Origin: Elysia marginata
Lineage: Eukaryota; Mollusca; Gastropoda; Plakobranchidae
Assembly (NCBI GenBank): GCA_019649035.1
Contig: BMAT01005601.1
Location: forward strand, 108,164 to 129,210
Length of the DNA stretch: 21,047 nucleotides
Reading direction: 5' to 3'
A model generated the notes under the pieces. The model saw only the letters and a program-made list of their open reading frames with translations. It did no database searches and was not told where the DNA came from. The number at the start of each line of letters is the position of its first letter. Positions within the stretch are counted from its first letter, which is position 1. Position numbers and translations under genes: made by a program. Shown here one piece after another: positions 1 through 10,264 of the stretch.

Positions 1-294
1 TTGATAATCTTCTCAAATTGTGGGGTTAGGAGCATTATAAGAGTGCTGATGCACTTGTGCGCTCTTTTTTCTCGGTGGCCACTCAACTGAGATTCCCAAT
101 GCTTTAACGAATGTTCGTGCCTAATACGGATCCACACATTAATTATTTTTAAACTTCGTATTGGTGATTCCTTCAGGTTCAATGTGAAAACTCCGTTATT
201 ATAGCACATGGTGGGGGTGGGGTTATCATGATAGTTTTGCAAGCTGGACTCCTCGCAAATTGATGGATGAGGCGGAGGGGTCAAACCTTGCTAT
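1..294. other. No gene seen; flank of SINE
   Basis: Both strands were read. The stretch is A+T-rich with scattered stops and one G-rich run near 210-222. No repeat or gene was recognised. Confidence 0.5.
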
Positions 295-632
295 GCCCGA
301 CACGGTTTCACCGGCTCTGTGGCCTAGCGGTAAGACACTCGCTCAGAGATCGGGAGGTGCGTGGTTCAATCCCCGGCCGAATCAAACCAAGGACTCTAAA
401 ATTGGTATTAGCAGCTGATCCACCTGGTGTCTGGCATTATGGATTTAGTGTTAAGTCTGGTCGGCCTGGTGTCAGGATAATGTGACTGGGAGTGGTGTAC
501 GCAAGCGATCCTAACATCACAGTTTGGCAGCACTTTTTTAATTGTCCCCAGCGCCGTCCCTGATATAAACACGAAGTTGACTGGGACGTTAAAGTTCAAA
601 CAACCAACCAACCAAAGCCCGACACGGCTTCA
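295..632 (+). mobile_element. tRNA-derived SINE with 16-bp target-site duplication
   Basis: Pol III-type boxes lie in the correct order and spacing: A box TGGCCTAGCGG (320-330) and B box GGTTCAATCCC (363-373). The unrelated body ends ACGTTAAAGTTCAAA followed by (CAAC)n-like CAACCAACCAACCAA. The element proper is about 311-616. It is flanked by GCCCGACACGGTTTCA (295-310) and GCCCGACACGGCTTCA (617-632), 15 of 16 identical, as left by LINE-driven insertion. The apparent open frame through it is SINE sequence, not a gene. SINE family not assigned. Confidence 0.88.
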
Positions 633-888
633 ATAGGTTGAGAAGGCTTGCGCCTTCTTGTGTTTGAGCTTGTGTTTGGTCAACATGCACCCTAATGTGT
701 TTTAGTACATACATGTAAGTGTACATATGTATCTACTTTCGGCATTCTCCTATACTATTACTATTTGCCAGTTTCCGTTTGCCCCTAAGCCCCTTTCTGT
801 TGAAATTTCATACACGACATCTTTTAATCTTTTTTTTTTCAACTGAACCATTGGTGATTCTGACTGACAGCACGTCTTTAACAAAATA

Positions 889-950
889 CAGTAAACTCTA
901 CTTAAGTTAAAGTCAACACCTTTAAAGTTTAAGAGAAAATTTTGGTTAAA
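889..950 (+). mobile_element. Fragment of the 'AAAGTCAACACCT' inverted-repeat element
   Basis: The sequence from 889 (CAGTAAACTCTACTTAAG, then TTAAAGTCAACACCTTTAAAG) resembles both ends of the element at 18261-18673. It is preceded by TA, as expected for a TA-target element. Only one end is recognisable, so the right boundary is a guess. Confidence 0.5.
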
Positions 951-3603
951 TACAACTATGATTGGCTATACCAGCTTGAATTTCTCTAATTTTTTGTAAT
1001 GGTTCAAGTCAACTCATAATTAAAATCAGCAAATCATTTTTTCTGTCCTGAAGCGTGGACTTTATCACTGTAAATAATTTTTCCTGTTTTTTTTTAATGG
1101 AGGCTTAAGAAACTTACTTCCTTTTGGAGTAATGAAATTTCCATGTCATCAGGTGTAACACTGAATGTATTGCAGGAATTAAAATGTCCTAAGAACACAC
1201 TGTCCAGATTAAGAAAGTATGGATCTAATCTCTGACAGATCAGCGACAATTTTGAAGGCCCTGTAGATGGATGTTACTTAACCCAGCCAAGATACAAACT
1301 ATTTCATCAAACAAATTTTAATGATACAAAAACATTGAAAGATTGAAAGATATAAATTAAGCAGAGAGAGAAGTAGGCAAAAGTATATGTAGCCTAGTTT
1401 ATCACACAAGTGAAGTAGGGCGTCTTGTCAATGGTCTAAAATGGAAACAACAAAAACAACCAAAAATGAGAATTAAGGACATGAGAAAAGAACATGTTTG
1501 GTGTAGATTTGGCTTTTTAATTGCAGTTGGGATTTTGTTCAAATTATGTAACTTCAAGTCACAAATCATAACATTGGCATACGAATCATAATTCATACAA
1601 AGAAATGTAAAAAAATTACACAAACTAATCACTTGTATTGTCATGTGCGAATAAAAATTGACTTAAAAAACAAAATCTGCCAATACCTATGTCATTTTTA
1701 TTTGAATATGCTTATATAATAGGGCCTTTGATTCATACAGATTAATTATTGCATTCACATGAAAGATTTACAGTGGAAGTATAAAAATATATTTTTGATA
1801 TCAGATAAATACAAGTACAAAGTCGAACAGAACATTATCATTGTAAGACCAGGAAATACAGTGAGTCATGATAGCTTGATTCTTGAAATATTTTTAAAGT
1901 TTTTGTTGCATTTTCCCGACGCTTTTATCAGTCCATCTAATCAACTTTTAACAAGTAACCATTATCACAAAAAAGTTAAGGCTTAGATAAATATGACACA
2001 CACACAAAAAAAACCCCCAAAAACAAGGAACATGGATGAACACTAATTTTTAGCATAACCTATTTTGAGCTTTAATACTAAGCAACATGCTGCCAACCTA
2101 AAAAAATCTTAATTTACCTGTATTTATTTGGCCTAGTTTTCAATAATAGGTCCTATCCCTATCGCTTCAATAATAGGTTCTATCTCTCTCTTTCTTTGAT
2201 ATAAAATAGGACTAGATAATACTGAGGGATGAATAAGTAATACGTACAGTAATAAAGCATTACAAACCATCGATATATAAATACATGTTCATGTTTAGCA
2301 ACCACTTCAAATAAGCCATACAACTTGCAAGAGAAACTTTCAAATCTCAAAGTGTTGGCATTCTTAAAAAATCATAAAACCCTTAAATCATCATTGACCT
2401 TTTTGAATATATTGTATTGAATTCTTTGCTAAATTCAATTAGTACAAAAATGACCGAAAATTCCACTTGTAGGTTTTTAAACCCAATGTTAAATTTTCAA
2501 TATCTGATTGATATTGTCCTGGGACATAGTTTACATTTATATGTAAAAAAAAACCAGGTTTTCTACAAAATCGAAGTAAACAGTGTCACTTCAAGATTCT
2601 ATGTAAATACTACTTGGTAACATACTGCTCTAAAAGTGCAACGCTATATTTATATTTCTTTGCCCACATGTAAAGAAAAGCAATTAAGATGTTTCTACTT
2701 TCTTAGGTTCCTACTCCAAGCCTTCTGAAATTTGACAAGGACTTTATACGTCGCCAAGTTTACTAGGTGCTCAAAAGCGCAAACTAAAAAGAAAAATTGG
2801 CATAAACAGGACTAAAACAGAAGAACACAAAAAACACTAGCATTTCAGCAGCAGTATAAAAAATGTTTTAAAAAATTGTAAATAGATGTTTTTAAATTTT
2901 TCTTAAAAACTCTATGTTGAAGTGAGAAGATTTTTGCACACATGATAAAGAGCCAACACAATTCCACATTTTATAACCACCTACAAATTTAAGAAAGAGT
3001 AGTCAGACAAAAAAAAAACTTATGGGGTGGAACCACCGCAAAACAAAGCTCATTCGCTAAGCCAAGGGATCAAAAGTTGGAATGTAAATTTTTATACTCT
3101 CTCACACAGATATGATGGCACATTACTGATAAGGCGTCTGAAAACAAGACAAGCTACTTTAAAGTCAGTTCTTTCCTAAATAGGCAACAGGAATGAAGAG
3201 AAAAAAAATTGAAGAGATTTTAAAACATGAATTTGAAGGTTTTGGAGAGGGGTTGGTTGAATAATTCTGGTGCAGTACCTTTTAATTTATATATATACAT
3301 ATATATGCACATTGTTCACTGTCCGACAAAGTGCTTTTAAATTACATGAGGAAAAAAAAAAAGAGTCGAAAGAATTCTATTGAGAAGGGTTGAGCACAAC
3401 AGAAAAAAAGTGACAATTAGAGAAACATTTCTGTAGGAATTTGAATCACTTAATGCATCATTGCAGGTCTATAGAACTTTCTAATCATTGGTGTTATTCA
3501 AAATTTTTACCCACAAAGTTTGATATGCCCAAGTAAGCCCTTTTTATGAACAATTATGCAAGTGTAGTAATTAATGTCCTCAAAATTTCAAAACCACTAA
3601 AAT
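951..3603. other. A+T-rich stretch, no gene recognised
   Basis: Stops are dense in all frames, and the longest open frames are short and A+T-biased throughout. Small local repeats are visible: a direct duplication of about 27 bases beginning TTCAATAATAGG (about 2139 and 2166) and an (AT)n run near 3285-3306. No transposon ends or tRNA-like boxes were seen. Confidence 0.5.
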
Positions 3604-3807
3604 ATGTTGAAAAAAAGAAATGACTCCACCCAGGTAGACAGACCAGCAACCACATTCGTCTGCCCTGGTAGCTGGAGAGACTGTCATTCCCATATCAAGG
3701 CTGACCAGTCATACCAGGCGATGTCCACCCCACAGTACAAGACCATCGTCTACCAGGACTTGAACGCCAACTCCTTTTTGAAACTGAATCATCAAATTTA
3801 TATTTAG
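3604..3807 (+). CDS. Candidate exon or small ORF, product unknown (67 codons plus TAG)
   Basis: From about 3622 to 3775 the sequence becomes clearly richer in G+C than its surroundings, with C at many third codon positions in this frame only. The other frames checked on the minus strand contain stops. The frame includes CPGSWRDCHSHIKADQSYQA and then YKTIVYQDLNANSFLK, giving a soluble, mixed-charge peptide. The last codons before TAG are A+T-rich again. I do not recognise it. It could be a terminal exon of a plus-strand gene, a fragment of a retrocopy, or chance. ACCCAG at 3628-3633 is a weak possible acceptor because its pyrimidine tract is poor. Confidence 0.3.
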   Translation: MLKKRNDSTQVDRPATTFVCPGSWRDCHSHIKADQSYQAMSTPQYKTIVYQDLNANSFLKLNHQIYI

Positions 3808-4598
3808 TGCTCATTGAAAGGTGACTACAGGCAAGAAGTGCTGGCATTAAAATTTGAAAACACAAATTTGTTTTCTTTGTGAGTATTTAAGGCACTCTAG
3901 TAATCAAAGCATCAAAGTGTGTTGATGAAGCAGAGAAATCTATGATGTACTAACTGAAGCAGTTGAAAGTACTGTGTGTCAGAACAAAAATTAAGAAAAA
4001 AAACTGCCAGTACTAAAAGGAGAACAAAAGATCAAAGCGAAATGTCACTATCATAATACATCGTACATGTTTTTGGTTTTGCACACACACAGTTTGAATA
4101 ATTCTTACAAAACTTTAAAGGTGGATATCAAAATCACACCAAAATTTTTTTTATAAAAGCAGCTTTTAAGTAGTTTTTAAATGCTTTTTTGTAGTTTTCT
4201 TTTCAATCCAACTGAGTTCTAATTAATACTAAAATTCTATCTGTAATCAACAACTTTGTTTTTCCAATTGCCGCCACACCACAGCTAGTGGTACACTGCT
4301 CTGTATGTTAAGAAATTTATACCCGCCTTTAGACCAAGTCAAAACATTTTTTATCATATAGAGACAAATGCCTCAGCTGTGGTTTATCTTTTGCTTCTAG
4401 GATACAGTATAAGCTTCAGTCGCTCTATCTGTATTTGATCTGCAGAGGGTATTCTTCCAAACCATTAGCTTCAATTATATTACTAACACATTATAAACTT
4501 GACATGAACAATTTTATCTCATTCTTAGTACATTACTCTTATTTCAGCAGTTATTGTAAGCATTGAGTCTTTGGCAAGGAAATAGATGAAATTTAATA
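3808..4598. other. Non-coding, no element recognised
   Basis: A+T-rich sequence with poly-T and poly-A runs. No open frame of coding character and no repeat ends were seen on either strand. Confidence 0.5.
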
Positions 4599-4766
4599 CA
4601 ATGGGACCCCTAAATAAAGACCACCACTCTTGTGTCACTTTAATTTTGAAGACGTCTGCTTATACGCGTATAGTTATTTCATCCCTAAATTAAGAATCCC
4701 CGGCCCTTCTTCATAGACCTGTTTTTAGCAACATTTTACTAGGTCTTTATTCAGGGGTTCCACTGG
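4599..4766. mobile_element. TA-flanked inverted-repeat element (MITE), copy 1
   Basis: The left end CAATGGGACCCCTAAATAAA (with GACC next) is inverted at the right end as GGTCTTTATTCAGGGGTTCC plus ACTGG. TA flanks both sides (4597-4598 and 4767-4768). It has no coding capacity. The interior matches the element at 13768-13955, including CCTGTTTTTA..AACATTTT and GAAGACGT..CTTATA. The size and TA target fit a non-autonomous mariner/pogo-like DNA transposon (inference). Confidence 0.83.
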
Positions 4767-6281
4767 TAATTTCATTTGTTTAAGAGAGTTCAGTACAGGA
4801 AATATAAATATACAGAATTTTTTTTAATTATGCATTTCAACAAAAAGTAATGTAATTCTTATCATAGACACAGAATTTTGTGAAAGTCTTAGGGCTCTAC
4901 TAGACCATGATACAAATACATGTTGTTATTCATTGGAGTATGTGAATGAACCACAAAAAATTTTTTTTTTTTAAATTTAAGTATAACATTAGGAAGAATG
5001 ATAATACATAGCATATTAAGACTGATTTACAGGTTATTATTTTATTAAAGAGAGTATTTTTTTCAGACCATGTGAGAGCAATTGAAAGCTTTTTACTTTG
5101 CTGGGCAAATAAAGAAGAAACAGAGACAGCAGACCCAATGGTCCCACACTGGCTAATAAATAAACTTTATATGATTCTGTGAAAGATAACAAACAATGCC
5201 CGCACCACCTGACATGAAAATTTAAATTTGAAGATATTCTTATCATGTCAACAACAACAACTACTACTACTGGTTTTGTAAATACATAGATATTTTGTTG
5301 CCAAATCAGTAGTTTCATCCGAAGAAGTCAATAGCTCATGTAGGCTTAGGCTTGCATGCTCGGATGTTTACAAAATATGTTAGAAACAAGAACAAAAAAA
5401 ATTTCATGGCTGACCTTATTGTACAAGACATTGCAAAGTTTTATGCACTTGACCGTGTATAAATGCAACTATTTTAAAAGTTTTAGCATTTGAACATTTT
5501 TTAGGAATATACTGCTATTCCTCACCTTTCACGTGGATGACAACAAGGTGTGACGTAATAACACCTATAGGCAGGTTGGGTTTACAGTAGACAATCGGCT
5601 AACAGGCCCCGTTAGCCCATCAGCTATGCTAGATTGGCTCTCCTATGGGCTTCATCCTACTGAGCGGGCCATGAATGCATAATTTCTTATATCAAATATC
5701 ATTTTATGTATCTTTTTTCAAAATAAAGAGCTGAGAAAAAGTGACAATGTCTCTGTCAGCACACAGAAATAATTTCATTCAATAGTTTTAGCATTGGGAA
5801 TGTTGGAGACCTAAAATCATCATGTCTCTTCAAGCTCTATCTAAGATCAAAATCTCTTTTGATAGCTTTAAATCCTAGCAAGGAATAGGGGATAGAAAAG
5901 AAGGGTACAACCTGTTTTCTTATCAGCCATTATGACATAACACATAAAGCTCGTTTGAAATACATGATATACAATAGAGATGAAAAAAGAAAAAAGAAAA
6001 AAAGTTTTATCACATCCAATTTTGAAGCAGCATTGAGCTACGACAAAGATGGAATCTTAAATTGGAAACTAAAATTGTGGATGCAATAGTTCAATATAAA
6101 AATTAGCTAAAAGTAAACATGAGTTCAACAGATTTTAAACTAGACAAACTCTGTTGAGATAGTGTAAATAAAGCTAACATCTCCTTTAAATCTTGTACAT
6201 ATTGATACATCCAGCATGAAAGAAACAAATCACAGTTACATAAAAGTAAACAAATGAGTTCAAAAGATTTTTTGGGAAAAA
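4767..6281. other. Non-coding; two small hairpins near 5546-5617
   Basis: No gene recognised. A locally G+C-richer patch (about 5520-5670) contains two short perfect stems: AGGTGT/ACACCT (5546-5551 with 5561-5566) and GGCTAAC/GTTAGCC (5597-5603 with 5611-5617). The rest is A+T-rich. A minus-strand open frame at 5037-5318 has hydrophobic, low-complexity content and no family signature. Confidence 0.45.
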
Positions 6282-6502
6282 CTATACACAAATTAAGGGC
6301 CTACATCTAACTAAAAGGCTCTAAGATAAATATAATAAAACATTTCATTTTACAGAAAGCTATAAAAAAAAAAACCATGATATAGCTATACACAAATTAA
6401 GGGCCTACATCTAACTAAAAGGCTCATAATGTAAATATACTCTAAGATAAATATAATAAAACATTTCATTTTACAGAAAGCTATAAAAAAACCATGATAT
6501 AG
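6282..6502. repeat. Recent tandem duplication, two copies of about 104 and 117 bp
   Basis: Copy 1 (6282-6385) and copy 2 (6386-6502) both begin CTATACACAAATTAAGGGCC and end CCATGATATAG, and are near-identical. They differ by a 17-base indel after GGCTC (copy 2 keeps ATAATGTAAATATACTC, flanked by CTC microhomology) and by the length of an A-run. It is non-coding. Confidence 0.92.
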
Positions 6503-6874
6503 TGAGCCTAGACTGAATGTCTAGCAACCAGAGCAAATGATCTCAATGTCACTTATGCCACATTACAATGAGATGGAAGTTTAAACATCCCGTTATTTAG
6601 GGCTTCCAGATAATGCTAAAAATTGCATTAAAATATCAAAATTTTGTGGAAAGATATTGGAAGTTCTTATTTATTTGAGATATCTAAAATTGAGCAAAGA
6701 ATCTACTTTAAAAATGAGTTTTCTGCTATTAAATTTTTTTTGTTATCTGACTTATTCTTTCTGGTTAACAAACATATTCCAACAGTGTTTATTATTTAAA
6801 CTGTGGCAAACTTTAACAGAGGGAAACTGTCTTTACTTGATTCTTGGCAATCAGTGATCTCACAGTACTTAGAG

Positions 6875-7249
6875 AGCTTGGAAAACTCACAATCTAAAAC
6901 TTCACCTGTATTGCTCAAGTGGGTGTAAATATAAAAAAACTTCTAAAAAAGCTTGGAAAACACACCATCTCAAACTTCACTTATATTGCTCATGTGACAG
7001 TAGTAAAAAAAATTGTCAATAAGTTAGGCCTAATAATCTGTTTACATAAGAATATGCCTTTTTGTTCCTTATTTCTAAATTTGAGCTTCAAAAAATAAAA
7101 CAAACTTCAAGTTCTTATAACAATACCAAATCAATATAAGCTAGTTTTCAAGAGCTATGCAACATATCTTCAAGTGGGTGTAATAAAAAAAAAGATAATA
7201 ATTCGGGCCTAACAATCTGTTTACATAACATTAAGAATATGTCTTTTTG
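6875..7249. repeat. Older, diverged tandem repeats
   Basis: A 75-base spacing separates AGCTTGGAAAACTCACAATC (6875) from AGCTTGGAAAACACACCATC (6950), each followed by AAACTTCAC..TATTGCTCA. A second pair, GGCCTAATAATCTGTTTACA (from about 7027) and GGCCTAACAATCTGTTTACA (from about 7207), each leads into AAGAATATG.CTTTTTG. TCAAGTGGGTGTAA at about 6916 recurs at about 7170. Confidence 0.75.
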
Positions 7250-8376
7250 ACTTAGTCTAAACTTGAAAAAAAAACACTTAAAATTCCATTAATACTCATT
7301 CTACATTTCTATGAGGAAAAATTAAACTTGACAAATATTTTTGTTTTACCTCTAATAACTAAAGCCAAAAAGAATTCTAAGTTTTAAGCTTTGAGGTTGT
7401 ATGGTTTAAATACAGCATAGACTTGGAATGATATATATATATATATATTTATGGCTTGTTGAAAACAGGGTCAGAAGCAGAGAAAAATATTTTCATTAAA
7501 AATACAAGAAAAAAATTAAATGCATAGCTACGAAAACAGATATAAAAGGGAGATAATGCATGAACAACAAAAAATAACTTGGCACATTTGTCTGAGTCAT
7601 CAGAACTTTTGTTGTTAAAGATTAATAGTAAAGTGTGGATTCAACAAATGCTGAGGTATTAGCTTGTGCCAGTCAATCAACAAAATTTTTAACTTCAGTA
7701 CAAAAAGGTGGATTAAAAATTGCATTTTAAGAACTATAATGTAACATAAATATGAACACGTAAAGAAGTCGTATAAAAATTACAATAAAAATAAACTGTG
7801 ACAGTCGATTGTATTCTCATTTATTGATTTAGCCTTAAATGCTCAGGACTGCCTTCCTCTTGTTTCTTTCAAATCCAGCTAACACCATTTGTGCTGGCTC
7901 TATCAACATATTTCTCCTCGATGTCAATGATTTTTAAAAGTTTGAAAGTTTGTAACAATACACTAAAAATGATCAATCAGTCATCTAAAAATCTTCTTTT
8001 CATTCTAAAAAATCGTTTTTTCTCTGCCCTATTAAACAGATCAACAGTAAGACATATATAGCTGTCACCTGACAATGAGGTACTAAAAATCAAACGAACA
8101 AACAACAGAAAGCTCATGTCTACTAACTTACAATTTCTTTAGAAAGAACGCGTTTATCACCAAGCAGTTCATCTTAAAATGTCAGGATTTACTTAGAAAT
8201 TATCAAATATAAGTTGTTGACTTTAATTAAAGGTTAATTTTGAGCTTAACAATGACACTAAAATCAACCTGCCACATGACAAAAATGATTAGAACCAAAA
8301 TATAGAGTTTCTCTTTAACTTAAGGTGCTCTTTAAGATGTGTTTTGTAACTTTTTATATTGACAATCAATTAATAA
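7250..8376. other. Non-coding A+T-rich stretch with (AT)n microsatellite
   Basis: Contains an alternating AT run at 7431-7448. No coding-type frame, element ends or RNA gene were seen. Confidence 0.5.
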
Positions 8377-8544
8377 AGATATACAAGCGGTGGATGCCTA
8401 TACAGTGGATCAATGCCCCACTGCCTTGGCTATTACTTCGAAATTTATGACAAAAAGGAAGACAAGAACCATTATAACATTGTAAAGGGCAAAGACCTTG
8501 ACATATTTTCATACTCTGTGGTTGTTGTGAAACTTCAAAAATAG
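8377..8544 (+). other. Weak exon-like open stretch, product unknown
   Basis: The frame is open from 8377 (after tandem TAA stops) to TAG at 8542-8544, with an ATG at 8413. The middle reads HCLGYYFEIYDKKEDKN and then HYNIVKGKDLDIFSYSVV, with more C and G at third positions than the surrounding DNA. It is short (43 residues from the ATG), not recognised, and could be chance or an eroded exon. Confidence 0.15.
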
Positions 8545-8730
8545 TACAAACATAGCAAAACAGAAAATAAAATTAATAAGACCAACTTGATAAAAACTCT
8601 CAGACCATAATAAAAGCATATTCTTGATCATTTGTATTTCTTTTTTTAATGATTGATGACTGAATGTGCTTTATGTAATTTTTTATCCTTTGTTAAGGAT
8701 ATATAATTATGTCATTATTATATGAAACAT

Positions 8731-8800
8731 GATGTAAAGCACTTTGAGCTTTTGTTTTAGGGAAAGCGGTGCACAAGTTTTATTTATTATTATTACTATT
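8731..8800 (+). mobile_element. SINE/LINE-type 3' tail remnant
   Basis: GATGTAAAGCACTTTGAGCT, followed by GGGAAAGCGGTGCACAAGTTTTATTTATTATTATTA, is a typical retroposon 3' end running into a simple ATT repeat. A related TGTAAAGCGCTTAGAGC occurs at 17913-17929. The 5' part of the element is not recognisable. Confidence 0.55.
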
Positions 8801-9378
8801 ATCTTAAAATGAGCATAATTATAATCTATGGCTAACTGTTAGTAACTCCATCAACTTCAAGTTCTTTTTGCTCATACAGAAAAGGCAGCGAAGTAAAAAT
8901 AGACCCGTATATAACAAAAAAAGCCTCCTAGTACTGGCCTAGAAAAGTCAACAAATACCCATGTACTATGAATTTAAGTTCAAAGCAGCTTTCTCACGGT
9001 TTTTGGTTTTAAAGGTGATATTCCATAGTTTAACTAATATAAACTTTAAGGTTGTGGCTCTAAAATAAAGCCGAAAATTCTATTTCATAAAACTTATCTG
9101 CTTTTGACTTATTGACAAAGACAGACAGAAAATGGTCCTGATCCCAGGCAATGCCATCAGTTCTAACAATATGGTATATCATTTAATAGAATTAGAAATA
9201 ACACCACAAAAAGTTTGAGTATTGAGAAAATCAACATTTCATCGCTGAAAAAACCAATAGTTTTTGGATGTAAAAAAATTATGCCACCTGACTTATCAAG
9301 ACAGACATTTTTTAAAGTTACAATACTGTCAAGGATGCAGGATTTCAAAGCTTACTTGCAAAAAGCAGAAACACTTAT

Positions 9379-9612
9379 AATTTACCCTAACTTTCCCCAG
9401 TCCACCCATATGTAAAATGGGTACCCAGCTACAGGCAATTCTTGAATTTGTGATATGCGCCTACAACACCCTGCAGATGGGTTTAAAGTGGCCTTAAATG
9501 TACTGGTCAGCTGGGGCATTAGTGGCGCTGCTCTTGTGGTGACACAGTTACGCTGAGTAACGAAGCCAAATTTCCCAAAAGGGATTAATAAAGTGTATAA
9601 AAATAAAAAATT
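9379..9612 (+). mobile_element. Headless SINE-like retroposon with LINE-type tail
   Basis: The start matches the core of the SINE at 12950: TTTACCCTAACTTTCC..AGTCCACCCA..TGTAAAA.GGGTACC.AGCT. No A or B box precedes it, so it looks 5'-truncated. It ends AAATTTCCCAAAAGGGATTA then ATAAAGTGTATAAAAATAAA, a LINE-like 3' terminus also seen inverted at 17005-17050. Target duplications were not found. Confidence 0.65.
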
Positions 9613-10070
9613 TTTTAAAAATAAAGAGCTCTAAGAAGTGCAGTGCCTGACTTCTGTACTGATAAACCTTCCATACAAAAAAATACATTTTTGCAAGAGA
9701 CTAGATACCAATACTGTTTTCTTAAATCCAATTCCTTACTCAGTATCTTTTGTCACATTGGTCTGCAGCTGATTTCATAAAACAAAAGCATAGAGTCTAG
9801 ATCAATCTAGATCTATTCTATACCCTGGACAATCATGAATCTAAGTTTAAAGGGTTTGCTTTAACTTTGAACAACTTTCCTGATTTTGAACTAAAGATCA
9901 ATGAGGCCCAAAGGAGAAAACTTGCGTCCTTGTATTATATTGTTAAATAAAATTCCTAATATGACATTATTGGCCATTAATAAAAAAAAAATCTATCAAT
10001 ATGTACAAGCTTGCCATTTTTTTTCTGTGTGTTGTGTGCTGCAACAGTCCGAAGCTATATTTGCAGTAGA
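9613..10070 (-). other. Region just downstream of the stop codon; probable 3' UTR start
   Basis: This lies directly 3' of the transporter stop on the minus strand. No canonical AATAAA on the minus strand (TTTATT on plus) occurs here. The nearest seen is near 8779, inside repeat sequence, so the 3' end of the transcript cannot be fixed. Content is A+T-rich with no other gene. Confidence 0.4.
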
Positions 10071-10264
10071 TCAACAAGTATACTGGGAAGAATCAGGCTT
10101 AGCTCCTTTAAGGTCTTTCATGATGGCTTGAGACAGAGTGAGGCCAAAGATAAAACTCCCGAGAATGATAAATGCAATGGCAAATCCTCTCAGCCAATAA
10201 ACTTTTCTCGGTTGTGGGACGCCAGACTCTAAAAGGTTCTGCATGGATTTTAATAAGCACATTC
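10071..10264 (-). CDS. SLC38A7: SLC38A7-like coding exon 10 (TM11, C-terminus, stop)
   Basis: Residues 407-469 and TGA (10073-10071). The acceptor is CTTCTTCTCAG|GA, and Gly406 is completed as GGA. It encodes [14 protein letters not shown], a basic PQPRKVYW stretch, the last membrane segment with [21 protein letters not shown], and a short tail ending DSSQYTC. Length and end point match the family, so this is the true C-terminus. Confidence 0.92.

Noticed and set aside
267-485. Open frame of 72 residues on the plus strand
   Set aside because: It runs through the SINE head and body; it contains Pol III boxes and no protein signature.
5037-5318. 93-residue minus-strand hydrophobic open frame
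   Set aside because: It includes VVVVVVV from a simple repeat; the composition is A+T-driven and no conserved motif was seen.
7431-7448. Alternating AT run as a possible regulatory TATA site
   Set aside because: It is a simple microsatellite with no adjacent gene start; similar runs occur at 3285 and 13342.
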